Shown here in pieces: positions 5,316 through 7,367 of a stretch of 7,367 nucleotides of DNA (within the stretch, counting starts at the first letter, position 1; each line of letters opens with the position of its first letter). Source of the stretch: Desulfatitalea sp. (lineage in GTDB: Bacteria; Desulfobacterota; Desulfobacteria; Desulfobacterales; Desulfosarcinaceae); assembly GCA_018224505.1 (NCBI GenBank), contig JAGTVD010000087.1, forward strand, positions 1 to 7,367. The letters run 5' to 3'. Made by a program: the position numbers and the translations under genes. The notes below the pieces were generated by a model that saw nothing but the letters and a program-made list of their open reading frames with translations, was not told the origin of the DNA and searched no databases.

Positions 5316-6077
5316 TCAGCCCTGGTAATGCACCAGTTGGCTAAAGGTTTCCGGGTCGAGGCTGGCACCGCCGACCAGGGCGCCATCCAGATCAGGCATG
5401 GCCATCAGCCCCTTGACATTGCCGGGGTTGACGCTGCCGCCGTAAAGGATGCGCATCGTTTGGGCCAGTGTGTTGTCCAGGATTTCGGCCATCAGCCGAC
5501 GCAGATGGGCGTGTACTTCCTGGGCCTGGTCATTGGTGGCTGTTTTGCCGGTGCCGATGGCCCAGATCGGTTCGTAGGCCACGACCAACGACTGCAAATC
5601 CTTCGAAAATAGGCCTTCTAAACCGTTTTTGACCTGTTTGTCAAGTACAGAAAAGGTCTGCCCGGCATCCCGCTGGGCTTCGCTTTCGCCGATGCAGAAG
5701 ACGGGGCTCAGGCCTGCCGCCAGTGCGGCGTGGATTTTACGGTTTACGGTGGCGTCGGTTTCACCGAAGAACTGGCGGCGTTCGGAGTGGCCGATGATGA
5801 CATAGCGGCAGCCGGCGGATACCAGCATCGCAGGGGCGATTTCGCCGGTGAAGGCGCCTTTGGCTTCCCAGTGCATGTTCTGGGCGCCCAGGGCGATGGT
5901 GCTGCCGGCCAGGGTGGTGGCCACCTGGGTCAGTGCGGTGAAGGGTGGGGCGACCATTACTTCGACATCGCCGGCGTCGGCCACCAGGGTTTTGAGCTGT
6001 TGGACGGTCTGAACAGCCTCGTCGCCGGTTTTGTGCATTTTCCAGTTGCCGGCGATAAGGGAGCGGCGCGTGGTCAT
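5316..6077 (-). CDS. tpiA: Triosephosphate isomerase
   Basis: TpiA interconverts dihydroxyacetone phosphate and glyceraldehyde 3-phosphate in cytosolic glycolysis and gluconeogenesis. At 253 residues it has the family's normal length and is complete. Catalytic residues are visible: N11 and K13 in AGNWKMH, H97 in IIGHSERR, and E169 in AYEPIWAIGTGKTAT, which also includes the flexible loop 6. The phosphate-binding ILYGGSVNPGN and GALVGGASLDPE segments follow near the C-terminus. The start ATG at 6077 has GAGGGAG about seven bases upstream. It lies 82 bp after gap and 15 bp before secG on the same strand, so the three are probably one operon. GAPDH consumes the product of this enzyme. Confidence 0.98.
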   Translation of the reverse strand: MTTRRSLIAGNWKMHKTGDEAVQTVQQLKTLVADAGDVEVMVAPPFTALTQVATTLAGSTIALGAQNMHWEAKGAFTGEIAPAMLVSAGCRYVIIGHSERRQFFGETDATVNRKIHAALAAGLSPVFCIGESEAQRDAGQTFSVLDKQVKNGLEGLFSKDLQSLVVAYEPIWAIGTGKTATNDQAQEVHAHLRRLMAEILDNTLAQTMRILYGGSVNPGNVKGLMAMPDLDGALVGGASLDPETFSQLVHYQG

Positions 6078-6108
6078 CGAGTTTCTCCCTCGGTTGGAGT
6101 GGGTGTTT

Positions 6109-6135
6109 CAGGGGCGCGCACGGGGCGCGCCCCTG
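6109..6135. repeat. GC-rich intercistronic hairpin between gap and tpiA
   Basis: CAGGGGCGCGC (6109–6119) and GCGCGCCCCTG (6125–6135) are perfect complements with a five-base loop. There is no T-run, so full termination is unlikely. In an mRNA it would be a very stable stem that could block 3' exonucleases and set gap and tpiA transcript levels differently. Confidence 0.75.
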
Positions 6136-6159
6136 CCAAGGCGATGATGTGCGCGCGTC

Positions 6160-7164
6160 TTACAGGGCGGCGCCCATCATGGCGGCCAGATCCACCATGC
6201 GGTGGGAGTAGCCGGCTTCGTTGTCGTACCACGAGAGCACCTTGACCAGCTGGTCGATGGCGTAGGTGGTGTCAGCATCCACGATGGACGATAGGGTGTT
6301 GCCGTTGAAGTCCGTGGAGACCAGGGGCAGTTCGCTGAACCCGAGAATGCCGGCCATTTCACCTTCGGCGGCGGCTTTCAGGGCGCTGTTGACATCCGAG
6401 GCGGTGACACCGCTTTTGTTGATGTTGACCACCACGTCCACCAGCGAGACATTGGGGGTTGGCACGCGGATGGCCAGGCCGTTGAGTTTGCCGGCCAATT
6501 CGGGAAGCACCAGGGCGACCGCTTTGGCGGCACCGGTGGTGGTGGGGATCATGGAGAGCGCCGCGGCCCGGGCCCGGCGCAGGTCCTTGTGCGGAAAGTC
6601 GAGCAGGCGTTGGTCACCGGTATAGGAGTGGATGGTGGTCATCAGGCCGTTCTGGATGCCGAAGTTCTCCAGCAGCACCTTGGCCACGGGGGCCAGGCAG
6701 TTGGTGGTGCACGAGGCGTTGGAGATGATGTGGTGCTGCCGGGGGTCATAGGTGGTGTGGTTGACGCCCATGACGATGGTGGCGTCCGGGTCTTTGGCCG
6801 GTGCCGAGATGATCACTTTCCGGGCGCCGGCGGTCAGGTGCTTGCCGGCACTGGCTTTGTCGCGGAACAAGCCGGTGCACTCCATGACGATGTCCACGCC
6901 CAGTGACTGCCAGGGCAGTTCGGCTGGGTCCCGGTGGGCGGTGTAGGCGATGCTGCGGTCGTCCACGATGATGGCTTTTTCCTCGGCGTGGATTTTGTTG
7001 GTCAACTTGCCGTGCACCGAGTCGTAGGTGAGCAGGTGGGCCATGGTGGCCGCATCGGTCAGGTCGTTGATAGCCACCACCGAAACGTCCGGATGGTTCA
7101 AGGCCGCCCGGAACACCATGCGACCGATTCTGCCGAAACCGTTGATTGCAACCTTTATGCTCAT
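6160..7164 (-). CDS. gap: Glyceraldehyde-3-phosphate dehydrogenase, type I
   Basis: Gap converts glyceraldehyde 3-phosphate, phosphate and NAD+ to 1,3-bisphosphoglycerate and NADH, reversibly, in the cytosol. From ATG 7164 the protein has 334 residues, the usual length. The Rossmann NAD site IKVAINGFGRIGR opens it (3–15), with D34 in AIND as expected for NAD preference. The catalytic cysteine is C152 in SNASCTTNCLAP and the base is H179 in TTIHSYTGDQ. The C-terminal YDNEAGYSHRMVDL block is intact. A second ATG three bases upstream (7167) would lie one base from the Shine-Dalgarno AAGGAGG, too close, so 7164 (four-base spacing) is favoured. It is first in the minus-strand gap–tpiA–secG run. 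The phosphoglycerate kinase gene, a common neighbour, is not here. Confidence 0.97.
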   Translation of the reverse strand: MSIKVAINGFGRIGRMVFRAALNHPDVSVVAINDLTDAATMAHLLTYDSVHGKLTNKIHAEEKAIIVDDRSIAYTAHRDPAELPWQSLGVDIVMECTGLFRDKASAGKHLTAGARKVIISAPAKDPDATIVMGVNHTTYDPRQHHIISNASCTTNCLAPVAKVLLENFGIQNGLMTTIHSYTGDQRLLDFPHKDLRRARAAALSMIPTTTGAAKAVALVLPELAGKLNGLAIRVPTPNVSLVDVVVNINKSGVTASDVNSALKAAAEGEMAGILGFSELPLVSTDFNGNTLSSIVDADTTYAIDQLVKVLSWYDNEAGYSHRMVDLAAMMGAAL

Positions 7165-7168
7165 CATG

Positions 7169-7175
7169 CCTCCTT
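7169..7175 (-). promoter_or_regulatory. Ribosome binding site deciding the gap start
   Basis: AAGGAGG on the minus strand ends at 7169. The spacing to ATG 7164 is four bases, against one base for ATG 7167. This is why the second methionine is called. Confidence 0.75.
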
Positions 7176-7187
7176 TTTCTCAATAGC

Positions 7188-7203
7188 AGGCGCTGAGGCG
7201 CCT
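7188..7203. repeat. Short hairpin in the gap leader
   Basis: AGGCGC (7188–7193) pairs with GCGCCT (7198–7203) around TGAG. On the plus strand it is followed by TTTT, so it could be a weak terminator. On the minus strand it lies 13 bases upstream of the gap ribosome site and could affect translation or mRNA stability. Confidence 0.45.
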
Positions 7204-7274
7204 TTTCGTGAGAGTGTTAATTGTGAAGTGTGAAGTATTGATAGGTGGATCTTTTAGATAGCGGATCATATTGG

Positions 7275-7303
7275 AAAATAGACCTTTAACCTTCGGTTTG
7301 CAA
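7275..7303 (-). promoter_or_regulatory. Putative sigma-70 promoter for gap-tpiA-secG
   Basis: On the minus strand TTGCAA (7303–7298) is followed after exactly 17 bases by TATTTT (7280–7275). Each hexamer matches the consensus at four of six positions. Transcription would start near 7267, giving a leader of about 100 bases before gap. This is the best promoter-like pair upstream of the gene, but it is unproven. Confidence 0.4.
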
Positions 7304-7304
7304 G

Positions 7305-7330
7305 GAACCCGCAAGCGTTGCATCGGGTTC
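7305..7330. repeat. Inverted repeat upstream of the putative gap promoter
   Basis: GAACCCG (7305–7311) and CGGGTTC (7324–7330) are perfect complements separated by 12 bases. The repeat lies immediately upstream of the proposed -35 box for gap. It could be an activator operator or the tail-end hairpin of a gene beyond the window; no T-run supports the latter. Confidence 0.4.
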
Positions 7331-7367
7331 AGGATCGCCCTGGATCTAACCGCCGGCATCATTCGCC

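Noticed and set aside
7180..7362. 60-residue minus-strand ORF upstream of gap
   Set aside because: It spans the predicted promoter and leader hairpin of gap, has no motif and no ribosome site.

Overview
The window looks like a chromosomal segment from a Gram-negative bacterium. An outer-membrane TonB-dependent receptor and a SecG with a long C-terminal tail show this. The gap–tpiA–secG–tRNA-Leu order and protein style suggest a Desulfobacterota (deltaproteobacterial) organism. That taxonomic guess is inference; no marker gene settles it. The right half (gap, tpiA, secG) is visibly more GC-rich than the left third, where coding density is low.

Layout. Positions 1–554 hold no gene I can defend, only a perfect 17-bp tandem duplication. 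A strong hairpin with a T-run (555–607) ends whatever is transcribed from there. Positions 608–873 look like a structured 5' leader. It has an orphan perfect Shine-Dalgarno sequence with tiny ORFs, a 14-position hairpin, a second hairpin followed by seven T (terminator-like), and paired direct repeats. It precedes a two-gene plus-strand operon: a secreted DUF4198 protein (874–1656) and a TonB-dependent outer-membrane receptor (1717–3762). The pair is probably a nutrient or metal acquisition module whose expression may be set by attenuation in the leader. The substrate cannot be read from the sequence.

After the receptor come a long inverted repeat (3846–3883), an unrecognised 130-residue ORF with a doubtful start (3896–4288), and a second, start-less open frame (4390–4662). 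The second frame repeats a recognisable piece of the first (PG-x-AYD…KG…YNL-x-C-x-x-G). This looks like a decayed tandem paralogue pair.

The minus strand then carries a housekeeping block, read right to left: a promoter-like site (7275–7303), gap (type I GAPDH), a GC-rich intercistronic hairpin, tpiA, secG, tRNA-Leu(GAG), and a terminator hairpin (4729–4773). Gap and TpiA catalyse neighbouring steps of glycolysis and gluconeogenesis; pgk, often between them, is absent. SecG is a subunit of the protein translocase that would export the DUF4198 protein and the receptor.

No mobile element, CRISPR array or recognisable new defence or biosynthetic system is visible. The best candidates for something undescribed are the leader at 608–873 and the unnamed paralogue pair at 3866–4662.
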